DNA of 64,000 bases. It comes from Geodermatophilus sp. TF02-6 (GTDB taxonomy: Bacteria; Actinomycetota; Actinomycetes; Mycobacteriales; Geodermatophilaceae). Positions 52,950 to 61,756 of the stretch are shown one piece after another. The stretch is taken from the NCBI RefSeq assembly GCF_003319115.1, contig NZ_QOHF01000002.1, forward strand, positions 1 to 64,000. The letters run 5' to 3'. The notes beneath the pieces are model-generated. The model made no database searches and had not been told where the DNA came from. It saw only the letters and a program-made list of their open reading frames with translations. A program made the position numbers and the translations under genes. Position 1 is the first letter of the stretch; every line of letters begins with the position of its first letter.

Positions 52950-53002
52950 GAGGTGACCGCCGTCACCGTGTCAAGCCTGCGGCGCGGGCCGTGCAGGACA
53001 CC

Positions 53003-53683
53003 TCAGCGCACGGTCAGCCAGTCGACCACGAGGTCGCCGAGCATCCGCCGCTGGTGCTCGCGGCGGGCCGGGTCTAGCACGTCGCGGCCGAAGATGGCGC
53101 CGAACGTGTGCCGGTTCGCCGTCCGGAAGACGCAGAAGGCGCTGATCACCTGGTGCACGTCGAGGGCGTCGACGTCGTCCCGGAACACCCCGGCGTCCCG
53201 GCCCCGCTCCAGGATCCGGCCGAGGACGTCGAGGGCGGGGGTGGCCAGCCCGGAGAGCACCTCGGAGCGGGTGATGTGCTCGGCACGGTGGATGTTCTCG
53301 ATGCTGACCAGGCGGATGAACTCCGGGTGCGCCTCGTGGTGGTCGAAGGTCAGGCCGGCGAGCTCGCGGATCGCCTCGACCGGGTCGAGGTGCTCCACGT
53401 CGACCTGCTGCTCCAGGCCGCGGATGCGGTTGTAGGCCTGCTCCAGGACGGCGACGTAGAGCTGCTCCTTGCCGCCGAAGTAGTAGTAGATCATCCGCTT
53501 GGTGGTGCTCAGCTTGTCGGCGATCTCGTTGACCCGGGCCCCGGCGTAGCCCCGGTCGGCGAACTCCGCGGTGGCGACCTCGAGGATCTCCGCCCGTGTG
53601 CGGTCGGCGTCGCGCACCCGCACGGGCCCACCTGACGGCGGGGTGGCGGCAGGCTCCACCCCCTCGGACGGACGCGCGGTCAC
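53003..53683 (-). CDS. TetR-family regulator of the shikimate/quinate locus
   Basis: 226 residues. The HTH is LEVATAEFADRGYAGARVNE, IADKLSTTKRMIYYYFGGKE. The C-terminal half resembles the long TetR domain (FDHHEAHPEFIRLVSIENIH) known from QsuR-unrelated aromatic-acid regulators; the ligand cannot be read off. GTG 53683 follows GGAGGAAGCC. It lies between the divergent transporter and dehydrogenase/dehydratase genes and is the obvious regulator of the two operators at 52925 and 53787. Confidence 0.88.
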   Translation of the reverse strand: MTARPSEGVEPAATPPSGGPVRVRDADRTRAEILEVATAEFADRGYAGARVNEIADKLSTTKRMIYYYFGGKEQLYVAVLEQAYNRIRGLEQQVDVEHLDPVEAIRELAGLTFDHHEAHPEFIRLVSIENIHRAEHITRSEVLSGLATPALDVLGRILERGRDAGVFRDDVDALDVHQVISAFCVFRTANRHTFGAIFGRDVLDPARREHQRRMLGDLVVDWLTVR

Positions 53684-53786
53684 GGCTTCCTCCAGCCTGG
53701 ACGGGGACCTGCGAGCAGCGTAGGGCCGCCCCGGGCTCAGCCCGGACTGGCGCCCGCCGGGCCGATGTGGTCCCCTGTAACAACTC

Positions 53787-53800
53787 ACCAACTGGTACAT
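53787..53800. promoter_or_regulatory. Second TetR-type site, before the shikimate dehydrogenase gene
   Basis: ACCAACTGGT (53787-53796) followed by ACAT gives ATGTACCAGTTGGT on the minus strand, matching 12 of 14 positions of the site at 52921-52934. It is about 20 bp before the start codon and overlaps the likely promoter or ribosome-binding region (GGGGAGGAGA). Confidence 0.6.
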
Positions 53801-53816
53801 GGGGAGGAGACGGCCC

Positions 53817-54707
53817 ATGACGTCCGGCTCACCGAGCTTCCTGGCCGGCCTGGTCGGCTGCGGCATCGGTCCCTCGCTCACCCCGCTGCTGCACGAGCGG
53901 GAGGCCGACGAGCTGGGCATCCGCTACCTGTACCGCCGGCTCGACCTCGACCGGCTGGGGCTGCCGGCCACCGCCGTCGGCGAGGTCCTCACCGCGGCCC
54001 GGCTGGCCGGCTACGACGGGCTCAACGTCACCCACCCGTGCAAGCAGGTGGTGCTGCGCCACCTCGACGAGCTCTCCCCCGACGCCGAGGCCCTCGGCGC
54101 GGTGAACACCGTCGTCCTGCGCGAGGGACGGGCGGTCGGCCACAACACCGACTGGTCCGGCTTCGCCCGGGCCTTCGACCGGGGGCTGCCCGACGCCGCC
54201 CTCGGCCGGGTCGTGCTGCTCGGGGCCGGCGGGGCCGGCGCCGGGGTCGCCCACGCGCTGCTCACCCTCGGCACCCACCGGCTGACCGTGGTCGACGTGG
54301 ACGCCTCGCGCGCGGGCCGGCTGGCCGCGTCGCTGCGCGCGCGCTTCGGCGCCGGGCGCGCCGCCGCCGGCGACCTCGCGGCGCTGACCGTCCCGGTGGG
54401 CGAGGCCGACGGGCTGGTGCACGCCACCCCCACCGGCATGGCCGCCCACCCGGGGCTGCCGCTGCCGGCCGGGCTGCTGCGCCCGGACCTGTGGGTCGCC
54501 GACATCGTCTACCGGCCGCTGCGGACCGAGCTGGTGCGCACCGCGCGAGCGCTCGGCTGCCGGGTGCTCGACGGCGGCGGCATGGCGGTCTTCCAGGCCG
54601 TGGACGCCTTCCGGCTGTTCACCGGCGTGGAGCCCGACGCCGAGCGGATGCTGGCGCACTTCACCACGCTGGTCGCGGCAACCGGCTCCGATGTCCGGAT
54701 CGGCTGA
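53817..54707 (+). CDS. Shikimate/quinate dehydrogenase (AroE family)
   Basis: 296 residues. The substrate domain has GCGIGPSLTPLLHE, NVTHPCK (with the catalytic Lys) and NTDWSGF (catalytic Asp). The Rossmann domain has VLLGAGGAGAGVAHALLTL. Location beside a dehydroshikimate dehydratase and MHS transporter points to a catabolic enzyme oxidising quinate or shikimate, rather than the biosynthetic AroE. ATG 53817 follows GGGGAGGAGACGGCCC. The stop is followed directly by a mosaic hairpin element that intrudes before the next gene. Confidence 0.9.
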   Translation: MTSGSPSFLAGLVGCGIGPSLTPLLHEREADELGIRYLYRRLDLDRLGLPATAVGEVLTAARLAGYDGLNVTHPCKQVVLRHLDELSPDAEALGAVNTVVLREGRAVGHNTDWSGFARAFDRGLPDAALGRVVLLGAGGAGAGVAHALLTLGTHRLTVVDVDASRAGRLAASLRARFGAGRAAAGDLAALTVPVGEADGLVHATPTGMAAHPGLPLPAGLLRPDLWVADIVYRPLRTELVRTARALGCRVLDGGGMAVFQAVDAFRLFTGVEPDAERMLAHFTTLVAATGSDVRIG

Positions 54708-56748
54708 CAAAGGACCCCCTGCCCCCCGCCACTCGCAAGCTCGCGGCGGGACCCTGCAGGGGGCCGCTCGTCCTCCCCGCCCCTCGGAGAAGGACCCCGT
54801 CTTCCCCACCCCTCGCAAGCTCGGGGCGGGACCCGAGACGGGGCCAGGGACCCGGCAGGGGGCCACGGGACGGGGTCGCCGCTCGATCGCCACGGTCTGC
54901 CTGTCCGGCACGCTCGAGGACAAGCTCGCCGCGGCGGCGGCCGCCGGGTTCGACGGCGTCGAGGTGTTCGAACCCGACCTGGTCGCCTCCCCGTGGTCGC
55001 CGGCCGAGCTGGCCGCCCGCTGCGCCGACCTCGGCCTGGCGATCGACCTCTACCAGCCCTTCCGCGACCTGGACTCCACCGACCCGGAACGCTTCGCGCG
55101 CAACCTGCGCCGGCTGGCCGCCAAGTTCGACGTGATGGCGGCCCTCGGCGCGGACACCGTGCTGGTCTGCTCGTCGGTCGCGCCCGACGCCGTCGCCGAC
55201 GCCGACCTGCTCGCCGAGCAGCTGGCCACCGCCGCCGCCTCCGCCGGCGAGCGCGGCCTGCGGATCGCCTACGAGGCGCTGGCCTGGGGCCGGCACGTCT
55301 CCACCTGGGAGCGCAGCTGGGACGCCGTCCGCCGGGTCGGCTCCCCCGCCCTCGGGCTGTGCCTGGACAGCTTCCACGTGCTCTCCCGCGGCGGGGACCC
55401 GGCCGGCTTCGCCGAGGTGCCCGGCGAGGAGCTGTTCTTCCTCCAGCTGGCCGACGCGCCGCAGCTGCGGATGGACGTGCTGCAGTGGAGCCGCCACCAC
55501 CGCCTCTTCCCGGGGCAGGGCGCCTTCGACCTGCCCGGCTTCGTCGCCGCGGTGTTCGCCACCGGCTACGCCGGGCCGCTCTCGCTCGAGGTCTTCAACG
55601 ACGTCTACCGGCAGTCCGACCCGGCCCGGACGGCGGTCGACGCGATGCGCTCGCTGCAGTGGCTGGCCGAGGCGCTCGCGCTGCGCTGCCCGGACGCCGG
55701 GCTCCCGCTGCCCCCGGCCGCGCCGGCGCTGTCCGGGTGGTCGTTCACCGAGCTCGGCGTGGACGGCGTCTCCGGGCCGCGGGTGGCCGCCGTCCTCGAG
55801 CAGCTGGGCTTCGCGCACACCGGCCAGCACCGCTCCAAGCCGGTGCAGCTGTGGGAGCAGGGCCGGGCGCGGGTGCTGGTCAACGCCTCCGTCGTCCGGC
55901 CGGCCGCGGCCGGCGTGGCCTCGGTGGCCGGCATCGCCTCGGTGGCCGGCATCGCCTCGGTGGCCGCCCTGGGCCTGGAGAGCAGCGACCCGGGGCGCTC
56001 GGCCGCCCGCGCCGAGGCGATGAGCGCCCCGGTCCTCCCCCGCACCCGGGGTACGGCGGAGGCCGAGCTGTCCGCCGTCGCCGCCCCCGACAGAACCCAG
56101 GTCTTCTTCGCCCGCACCGTCCCCGACGGCTGGCCGGCCGACTTCCTGCCCACCGGGGCGCAGGCCGGGCCGGGCGCCGGGATCACCGGCGTCGACCACG
56201 TCGGCCTCACCCAGCCGTTCGACTCCTTCGACGAGGCCGGGTCGTTCTACCGTGCGGTGCTGGGCCTGGAGCCGCAGGAGGTCACCGAGCTAGCCGCCCC
56301 CTTCGGGCTGGTGCGCACCCGCGCGGTCACCGACCCCGGCCGGGCGGTGCGCCTGGCGCTGTCCGCCGCCGCGCTGCGCCGCGGCGGCTGGGCACCGGGG
56401 GTCCCCGAGCCGCAGTACGTCGCGTTCGCCACCGCCGACCTGGTTGCGACGGCGCGGCGGCTGCGGAAAGCCGGCGCGCCGCTGCTGCCGCTGCCGGCCA
56501 ACTACGCCGACGACCTGGTGTCCCGCTTCGACCTCCCCGCGGACCTGGTGGCCGCGATCCGCGAGCACGGGCTCATGTACGAGGAGGACGCGGCCGGCGG
56601 CTACCTGCACCTGGCCACCGAGGTCCTCGGTGACCGGGTGTTCTTCGAGGTGGTGCAGCGCCTGGGCGGCTACGACGGCTACGGCAGCGCCGACGCGCCG
56701 GTGCGCATGGCCGCCCACCGCCGGCGGCGCCAGGCCCGGACCACCTAG
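54691..56748 (+). CDS. qsuB: 3-dehydroshikimate dehydratase / HPPD-like fusion (QsuB type), N-terminus fused to a repeat
   Basis: The enzyme core starts at [20 protein letters not shown] (about residue 65) with a sugar-isomerase-like TIM barrel that turns dehydroshikimate into protocatechuate; likely metal ligands are in [17 protein letters not shown] and EVFND. A 4-hydroxyphenylpyruvate-dioxygenase-like half follows ([16 protein letters not shown]), but the middle His of its metal triad is Tyr (QYVAFAT). No ATG, GTG or TTG exists between the core and the preceding hairpin element. The only in-frame start is ATG 54691, inside the dehydrogenase gene, and it translates the element. Gly/Ala repeats near residue 410 come from 18-bp repeats. 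Confidence 0.85.
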   Translation: MSGSADKGPPAPRHSQARGGTLQGAARPPRPSEKDPVFPTPRKLGAGPETGPGTRQGATGRGRRSIATVCLSGTLEDKLAAAAAAGFDGVEVFEPDLVASPWSPAELAARCADLGLAIDLYQPFRDLDSTDPERFARNLRRLAAKFDVMAALGADTVLVCSSVAPDAVADADLLAEQLATAAASAGERGLRIAYEALAWGRHVSTWERSWDAVRRVGSPALGLCLDSFHVLSRGGDPAGFAEVPGEELFFLQLADAPQLRMDVLQWSRHHRLFPGQGAFDLPGFVAAVFATGYAGPLSLEVFNDVYRQSDPARTAVDAMRSLQWLAEALALRCPDAGLPLPPAAPALSGWSFTELGVDGVSGPRVAAVLEQLGFAHTGQHRSKPVQLWEQGRARVLVNASVVRPAAAGVASVAGIASVAGIASVAALGLESSDPGRSAARAEAMSAPVLPRTRGTAEAELSAVAAPDRTQVFFARTVPDGWPADFLPTGAQAGPGAGITGVDHVGLTQPFDSFDEAGSFYRAVLGLEPQEVTELAAPFGLVRTRAVTDPGRAVRLALSAAALRRGGWAPGVPEPQYVAFATADLVATARRLRKAGAPLLPLPANYADDLVSRFDLPADLVAAIREHGLMYEEDAAGGYLHLATEVLGDRVFFEVVQRLGGYDGYGSADAPVRMAAHRRRRQARTT
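54708..54875 (+). repeat. Two tandem mosaic hairpin elements, partly translated into QsuB
   Basis: After the dehydrogenase TGA: AAAGGACCCCCTGCCCCCCG, loop CACTCGCAAGCTCGCGG, GGGACCCTGCAGGGGGCC; then GAAGGACCCCGTCTTCCCC, loop CCTCGCAAGCTCGGGG, GGGACCCGAGACGGGGCC; then a third GGCAGGGGGCC. The two stems (CCCCCTGC/GCAGGGGG and CCCCGTCT/AGACGGGG) are different but each complementary, showing that structure is conserved over sequence. Confidence 0.8.
55918..55965. repeat. 18-bp tandem repeats within qsuB linker
   Basis: GCCTCGGTGGCCGGCATC occurs at 55918-55935 and 55936-55953, with 12 more matching bases. It encodes ASVAGI repeated, in the linker between the two enzyme domains, in frame. Confidence 0.93.
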
Positions 56749-57545
56749 GCGCTGCCGTCCACGGCTCCGTCCCGGGGGCCGCCCTGAGCCTGCGAAGGGT
56801 GGGGAGGACGGGGTCCTTCCCGCAGGTGGGTGTCGAAGAAGCGCAGGATCCGCGTCCAGGCGTCCTCGGCCGAGGGATGGTGGTAGCTCAGCCCGCCGAT
56901 CCGCTCCACGACGGCCAGTGGCCCGCTGTTGTGCCGGTTCATGAACGAGTGACCGGCGTCGGGGTACTCGTGGACGTCGTGCGGCACGCCGTGCCGGGTG
57001 AGCACGCCCTCCAGCCGCTGTGCCGCCCCCCGCAGCCCGCGGTCCCGGGCGCCGAAACTGGCGACGACCGGGCACGCGCCGGCAAGCACCTCCTCGGCGT
57101 TCTTCGGCACGACCCCGTAGTTGGGCGCCGCGGCGTCGAAGCCGCGCGGAGCGGCCAGGAGGGCGAAGCCGCCGCCCATGCAGAAGCCGATGACGCCGAC
57201 CTGCCCGGTGCAGTCCGGCCGCTCGGCCAGCCAGCGGCGGGTGGCCTCCAGGTCGCCGAAGGCCGGGCCCTCCTGGCGCAGCAGGTCGCGGAAGGTGCGC
57301 CGCAGGCACCGCAGGGCCCCGCCGGCGGTGAACAGGTCCGGGGCGACGGCGAGGTAGCCGGCCGCGGCCAGCCGGTCGGCCTGCTGGCGGGTGTCGTCGG
57401 TCAGCCCGAACGCCTCGTGGACCACCACCACGCCCGGCCACGGCCCCTCCCCCAACGGCGGGACGGCGAGGTGGGCACGCAGCTGCGGTGCACTGGCCGC
57501 ACCGGGGATCGTGGTCTCGGGCACCGGGTCTCCTGTCGTCGCCAC
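56745..57545 (-). CDS. Dienelactone hydrolase family protein, C-terminus fused to a mosaic hairpin element
   Basis: 266 residues. The DLH fold is shown by [20 protein letters not shown], the nucleophile Cys in [14 protein letters not shown] and the late His in [13 protein letters not shown] 57545. The last 26 residues ([20 protein letters not shown] then DGSA) are the translated AAGGACCCC element (56757-56825), which lacks an in-frame stop here. The stop TAG shares the palindromic CTAG (56745-56748) with the convergent qsuB stop. It may act on aromatic ring-cleavage lactones, fitting the protocatechuate-forming neighbour, but other ester substrates are possible. Confidence 0.88.
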   Translation of the reverse strand: MATTGDPVPETTIPGAASAPQLRAHLAVPPLGEGPWPGVVVVHEAFGLTDDTRQQADRLAAAGYLAVAPDLFTAGGALRCLRRTFRDLLRQEGPAFGDLEATRRWLAERPDCTGQVGVIGFCMGGGFALLAAPRGFDAAAPNYGVVPKNAEEVLAGACPVVASFGARDRGLRGAAQRLEGVLTRHGVPHDVHEYPDAGHSFMNRHNSGPLAVVERIGGLSYHHPSAEDAWTRILRFFDTHLREGPRPPHPSQAQGGPRDGAVDGSA

Positions 57546-57833
57546 CAGAGGACCCGGACGCTACCCACCGGCCGCCGGCCCGGCAGGTCGAGGAGCTCGG
57601 CCCTCCCCGACGGGTCGTACCTCTCCGCGGTGGTCGCGCATCTCCTCAGCTGGCCGCGCTGCGCCCGGAGGCTGATGACCCGGGCGACCCACACCGAGCG
57701 ACCGGCTCGTGTGGGCACGTTCGACCACCGTCAGGTGATGCGGCGGGGTGGTCGTTCGGCACAGGGGCCGGCGCACCGCCGCGCCGGACCACAGGTGCCC
57801 GGTTCCGTCACTGCCATCGGTCAGACTCCGGGC
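57546..57833. other. Intergenic region before the DNA methylase gene
   Basis: 288 bp without a convincing gene. Base composition changes from the usual GC-rich neighbours toward the less GC-rich methylase gene near its right end. No tRNA, direct repeat or integrase site could be recognised at this boundary by eye. Confidence 0.4.
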
Positions 57834-58907
57834 GTGACCGCTCTTCCGGAACGACCGGCTGCCCTCATCGCCCCCGATGTGATGACCCGAGCAGCGACGT
57901 TCCCGCGGTTGAGGTACATGGGGTCGAAGTACCGCTTGGTGCCCCATCTGGCTGACGTCTTCGCCGAAGTAGGCGGCGAGACGGCTGCTGATCCCTTTTC
58001 GGGCTCCGGTGTCGTGAGCTACCTGCTCAAGTGCCAGGGTTGTTCGGTCACGAGCAGCGACTACCTCAACTTCCCCTCCGTGATCGCCCGTGCGACGACG
58101 GTCAACAGTGACGTCATCCTGAGCGAGGAGGCCATCGAGACCATCTGCGGCCCCTCCGCCGATGACCGCGACTTCATCAGCACGACTTTCGAGGGGTTGT
58201 ACTTCACCGAGCAGGATCGTCGTTTCCTCGACTCGGCCTGGTCTCACATCGACCGCCTGGAAGGCGCCGAGAAGGACCTGGCCATCTCCGCACTCGTGCT
58301 GTCCGCCGCCAGGCGCCAGCCGCGGGGGGTCTTCACGTTCACGGACGCCAACCGCTATGTCGATGGCCGTCGGGACCTCGAGCTGTCACTGCGCCGGCAC
58401 TTCCGGGAGCGCGCCGCCGAGTACAACGCCGTGGTGTTCGACAACGGACGGGTCAGCCGGGCCTCACAAGGCGAGGTGTTCGAGATCGACGCCGGCCCCT
58501 ACGACCTGGTGTACCTGGACCCACCGTATGCGCCGCCCTCCGATGACAACGACTACATCAAGCGCTATCACTTCCTCGAGGGCCTCAGCAACTACTGGCG
58601 CGGCTCGACCATCATGGAGAACACGAAGACGAAGAAGCTGGCCAAGCGTTTCACGCCTTTTGCCTACAAGAGGACGATCGAGGACGCGCTGCAGCGCACC
58701 TTCGAGCGATTCGCCAGTTCGGGGACGATCGTCCTCTCGTACTCATCGAATGCCGTACCTGACGCCGCTCGCATACTGGAGTTGCTCAAGCGCGTGAAAG
58801 ACGACGTCGAAGTGCGAGAAGTGGATCACAAGTACAGCTTCGGCACACATGGAGCTGCGACGCGCCGCAACGTGAAGGAGTACCTGTTCATCGGACGCAG
58901 CGCGTGA
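57834..58907 (+). CDS. D12-class N6-adenine DNA methyltransferase (solitary, horizontally acquired)
   Basis: 357 residues. Motif I-like ADPFSGSGVVSYLLK, motif IV DPPYAPPSDDNDYIKRYHF and the N-terminal LRYMGSKYRLVPHLADVF place it with Dam/FokI-type D12 methylases. It transfers a methyl group from SAM to adenine in a short DNA site. Codon use is unlike all neighbours (frequent GAT, AAG, TTT, CAT and lower GC). No restriction endonuclease is adjacent. GTG 57834 is the start with the conserved core beginning at residue 20. It could be phage- or island-derived self-protection or epigenetic. Confidence 0.88.
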   Translation: MTALPERPAALIAPDVMTRAATFPRLRYMGSKYRLVPHLADVFAEVGGETAADPFSGSGVVSYLLKCQGCSVTSSDYLNFPSVIARATTVNSDVILSEEAIETICGPSADDRDFISTTFEGLYFTEQDRRFLDSAWSHIDRLEGAEKDLAISALVLSAARRQPRGVFTFTDANRYVDGRRDLELSLRRHFRERAAEYNAVVFDNGRVSRASQGEVFEIDAGPYDLVYLDPPYAPPSDDNDYIKRYHFLEGLSNYWRGSTIMENTKTKKLAKRFTPFAYKRTIEDALQRTFERFASSGTIVLSYSSNAVPDAARILELLKRVKDDVEVREVDHKYSFGTHGAATRRNVKEYLFIGRSA

Positions 58908-59059
58908 GGGGGACTTCCGAGCCGTTCTCGAGGAAGCAACCCGCGTGCGAGGGCTGCTGTGGGTCGACCTGCCGGTGAGGGACGGCAGAGCCCAGAGGTC
59001 TTCCCCCGGAGCGCGTTGCGCGGGAGGGTCAGGGTCCCCGCATGCGCTGGAGGTCCGCC

Positions 59060-60478
59060 ATGAGCTCGCCGACGACCACCGACCCGACCTTCTACCGCAG
59101 CGCGGCCGAGGCGATCGCCGCCCCGACCGAGCAGCTGGCCTACGTGGTCGCCTTCGACCGCGCCGCCGAGCGACCCGACGCCCTGGCCGTCGTCGACGTC
59201 GACCCGGCCTCGGCCGGCTACGGGACCGTGGTCGGCTGGGCGGAGCTGCCCACGATCGGCGACGAGCTGCACCACTTCGGCTGGAACGCCTGCTCCAGCG
59301 CCCTCAAGCACGAGGGCCACGACATGGGGGACGACAGCCTGCAGCGGCGCTACCTGCTGCTGCCCGGCCTGCGCAGCTCCCGGATCCACGTCTACGACAC
59401 CCAGCCCGACCCGCGCAACCCGGTGCTGCACAAGACCATCGAGGCCGCGGAGCTGGCCGAGAAGGCCGGCTACTCGCGCCCGCACACCCTGCACTGCGGC
59501 CCGGACGGCGTCTTCCTCACCTGCCTGGGCGGGACGGCGGACGGGGACGGACCCGGCGGGATCGCGCTGCTCGACCACGCCACCTTCGACGTGCTGCGGG
59601 CGTGGGAGACCGACCGTGGGGACCAGTACCTGGCCTACGACGCCTGGTGGCACCTCAACCAGAACACGCTGGTCTCCAGCGAGTGGGGCACGCCGGACAT
59701 GATCGAGGACGGGCTGGTGCCCGAGCAGCTGCTGGCCAACCGGTACGGCCACCGGCTGCACTTCTGGGACCTGGCGGAGGGCCGGCTCCGGCAGACGGTC
59801 GACCTCGGCGCCGAGCACCAGATGGTGCTGGAGCTGCGGCCCTCCCACGATCCGGACGCCACCTGGGGCTTCGCCGGCGTCGTCGTCTCCACCGCCGACC
59901 TGTCGGCGTCGGTGTGGCGCTGGTTCCGCGACGGCGACGAGTGGCGGGCCGAGAAGGTCATCACCATCCCCGCCGAGCCGGCCGACCCCGCCGACCTCCC
60001 GCCGGCGCTGCAGCCCTTCGCCGCGGTGCCGCCGCTGGTCACCGACATCGACCTGTCGGTCGACGACCGGATGCTGTACGTGTCCTGCTGGGGCATCGGC
60101 GAGCTCAAGCAGTTCGACGTCACCGACCCCGCGCACCCGCGCGAGGTCGGCTCGGTGCACCTGGGCGGCGTCGTCCGGAGGACCCCGCACCCGGCCGCGC
60201 CGGACGAGCCGCTGGCCGGCGGGCCGCAGATGGTGGAGATCAGCCGCGACGGACGGCGGGTGTACCTGACCAACTCGCTCTACGGCGCCTGGGACGACCA
60301 GTTCTTCCCCGCCGGCTGCGGTTCGTGGATGGCGAAGATCGACACCGATCCGCAGGCCGGCGGGATGACCCTCGACGAGCGGTTCTTCCCGCACGGCGAC
60401 GACTGGCGCGGGCTGCGGCCGCACCAGGTCCGGCTGCAGGGCGGGGACGCGTCCTCCGACTCCTACTGCTATCGGTAG
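59060..60478 (+). CDS. Selenium-binding protein / methanethiol oxidase (SBP56)
   Basis: 472 residues, the SBP56 family: PTFYRSAAEAIAAPTEQLAY, HHFGWNACSSALKHEGHD, RPHTLHCGPDGVFLTCLGG, DYLVSSEWG-type and GHRLHFWDLAEGRLRQTVDL segments. A beta-propeller with His/Cys residues that in bacteria oxidises methanethiol to H2S, formaldehyde and H2O2, using copper. ATG 59060 is preceded by GGAGGTCCGCC. No signal peptide is clear. It is immediately downstream of the foreign methylase gene. Confidence 0.92.
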   Translation: MSSPTTTDPTFYRSAAEAIAAPTEQLAYVVAFDRAAERPDALAVVDVDPASAGYGTVVGWAELPTIGDELHHFGWNACSSALKHEGHDMGDDSLQRRYLLLPGLRSSRIHVYDTQPDPRNPVLHKTIEAAELAEKAGYSRPHTLHCGPDGVFLTCLGGTADGDGPGGIALLDHATFDVLRAWETDRGDQYLAYDAWWHLNQNTLVSSEWGTPDMIEDGLVPEQLLANRYGHRLHFWDLAEGRLRQTVDLGAEHQMVLELRPSHDPDATWGFAGVVVSTADLSASVWRWFRDGDEWRAEKVITIPAEPADPADLPPALQPFAAVPPLVTDIDLSVDDRMLYVSCWGIGELKQFDVTDPAHPREVGSVHLGGVVRRTPHPAAPDEPLAGGPQMVEISRDGRRVYLTNSLYGAWDDQFFPAGCGSWMAKIDTDPQAGGMTLDERFFPHGDDWRGLRPHQVRLQGGDASSDSYCYR

Positions 60479-60520
60479 GGCTGTTGCACAGTTCCGCGGG
60501 CAGGCGGCGGCCAGGTCGGG

Positions 60521-60760
60521 TCAGCATCCCGTGGCCGCAGCGAGCACACGACACGCATGCTGCATCCGTGCCGCCGACAGGCTGGTGACCCACCGGCGGA
60601 ACGCATCCTCGGGGAACGTGTGCAGGTCGGAGTCGACGACGCAGGTGGTCGGCACGCCGTCGTCGTCCGGAGTCAGCTCCAACTCGGAGACGAGACCTCG
60701 GACGGTTCGGGTCGACGCCGCGACGACGACCGCGCCGATCCGACCCGCGACCGGATCGCG
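60521..60760 (-). pseudogene. MazF/PemK-type toxin fragment
   Basis: About 79 residues resemble the C-terminal two thirds of MazF endoribonucleases: RIGAVVVAASTRTVRGLVSE, LELTPDDDGVPTTCVVDSDL, and the conserved end LSAARMQHACRVLAAATGC. The N-terminal strand with the conserved RGEVWWV-type start is missing and no ATG/GTG/TTG start is in place, so it is probably a relic. No antitoxin gene was seen upstream (60761-60901). It is on the opposite strand to its neighbours. Confidence 0.7.
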
Positions 60761-60861
60761 CCCAGGCGTTCGGCCCAGGCCTGCACTTCCCGGGCATCGG
60801 CGAGACCAGGTGTGTCCCGGGTGACGGAACGTCGGCCGGCGCCCACGGTGGCGGTGGGTCG

Positions 60862-60891
60862 TCGACGGAGGCAGAGTCGACGGAGGCAGAG
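60862..60891. repeat. 15-bp tandem duplication containing the ribosome-binding site
   Basis: TCGACGGAGGCAGAG is repeated exactly at 60862-60876 and 60877-60891, followed by GAGAACCGCG and the GTG at 60902. Each copy includes GGAGG, so the gene downstream has two possible Shine-Dalgarno sequences. Confidence 0.95.
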
Positions 60892-60901
60892 GAGAACCGC
60901 G

Positions 60902-61720
60902 GTGCCCGCCTGGATCTGCGTCACCTGTGGCGTCCAGTACCCCGACACCGAACGCGCACCGGAACGCTGCCCGATCTGCGAGGACGAACGGCAGTACGTC
61001 GGCTGGAACGGCCAGCAGTGGACCACCATGGCCGACCTCGCCCGGGATCACAGCGTCGAGGTGCGCGAGGAAGAACCCGACCTCGTCGGGATCGGCGTCC
61101 AGCCCAGCTTCGCGATCGGCCAGCGCGCGCTGCTCGTCCGCACTCCGCACGGCAACGTCCTGTGGGACTGCATCTCCCTGCTCGACGACGACGCCCGGCG
61201 CCGGATCGCCGATCTCGGCGGCATCGACGCGATCTGCACGTCCCACCCGCACTTCTACGCCGCCCACGTCGAGTTCGCCGACGCCTTCGACGCTCGAGTG
61301 CTCGTTCCGCGCGCCGACCGGCAGTGGGTCCAGCGGCCCTCGCCGCGGATCGAGCTGTTCGACGACGACGTCGAGCCCGTCCCCGGCCTGACGCTGGCCC
61401 GCATCGGCGGTCACTTCGACGGCGCGGCCGTGCTGCACTGGCCGGCCGGCGCGGACGGCCGCGGCGCGCTGCTCACCGGCGACACCATCACCGTGGTCCA
61501 GGACCGCGAGTGGGTCAGCTTCATGTGGAGCTTTCCCAACCTCATCCCCCTGGACGAGCACACCGTCCTCGACATCGCCCGCCGCGTCGAACGGTTCGGC
61601 TTCGACCGCGTCTACGGCGGCTGGTGGGGACGCATCGTCGTCGACGACGGCGCGGCCACCGTCCGCCGCTCCGCCGACCGCTACGTCGCCCGCCTGCACG
61701 GGGAGCGACCGCCCTCGTAG
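60902..61720 (+). CDS. Rubredoxin-like zinc-ribbon / metallo-beta-lactamase-fold protein
   Basis: 272 residues. The start has CVTCGVQYPDTERAPERCPI with CPIC, a rubredoxin/zinc-ribbon-like pair of CxxC. Then an MBL fold: LLVRTPHGNVLWDCISLLDD, SHPHFYAAHVEF (in place of HxHxDH), LARIGGHFDGAAVLHWPAG, LTGDTI. The HxHxDH motif is incomplete, with HPHFYAAH, so only part of the usual metal site is kept. GTG 60902 has GGAGA upstream. Similar proteins are flavin- or glyoxalase-like, but this one's reaction is unknown. Confidence 0.85.
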   Translation: MPAWICVTCGVQYPDTERAPERCPICEDERQYVGWNGQQWTTMADLARDHSVEVREEEPDLVGIGVQPSFAIGQRALLVRTPHGNVLWDCISLLDDDARRRIADLGGIDAICTSHPHFYAAHVEFADAFDARVLVPRADRQWVQRPSPRIELFDDDVEPVPGLTLARIGGHFDGAAVLHWPAGADGRGALLTGDTITVVQDREWVSFMWSFPNLIPLDEHTVLDIARRVERFGFDRVYGGWWGRIVVDDGAATVRRSADRYVARLHGERPPS

Positions 61721-61756
61721 GCGGCGCGTGTCCGCGGGGAGGGATGCCTCGCTGCG

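Noticed and set aside
53817..54707. Housekeeping shikimate-pathway AroE
   Set aside because: Its neighbours (MHS importer, TetR, dehydroshikimate dehydratase) indicate catabolism. No other aro biosynthesis gene is present.
56799..57833. The adenine methylase frame continues open upstream to 56799
   Set aside because: That part is antisense to the dienelactone hydrolase gene and lacks family similarity; the conserved methylase N-terminus begins just after GTG 57834.
60902..61720. Canonical metallo-beta-lactamase or glyoxalase II
   Set aside because: The HxHxDH metal motif is altered (HPHFYAAH), so a standard hydrolase call would overreach.
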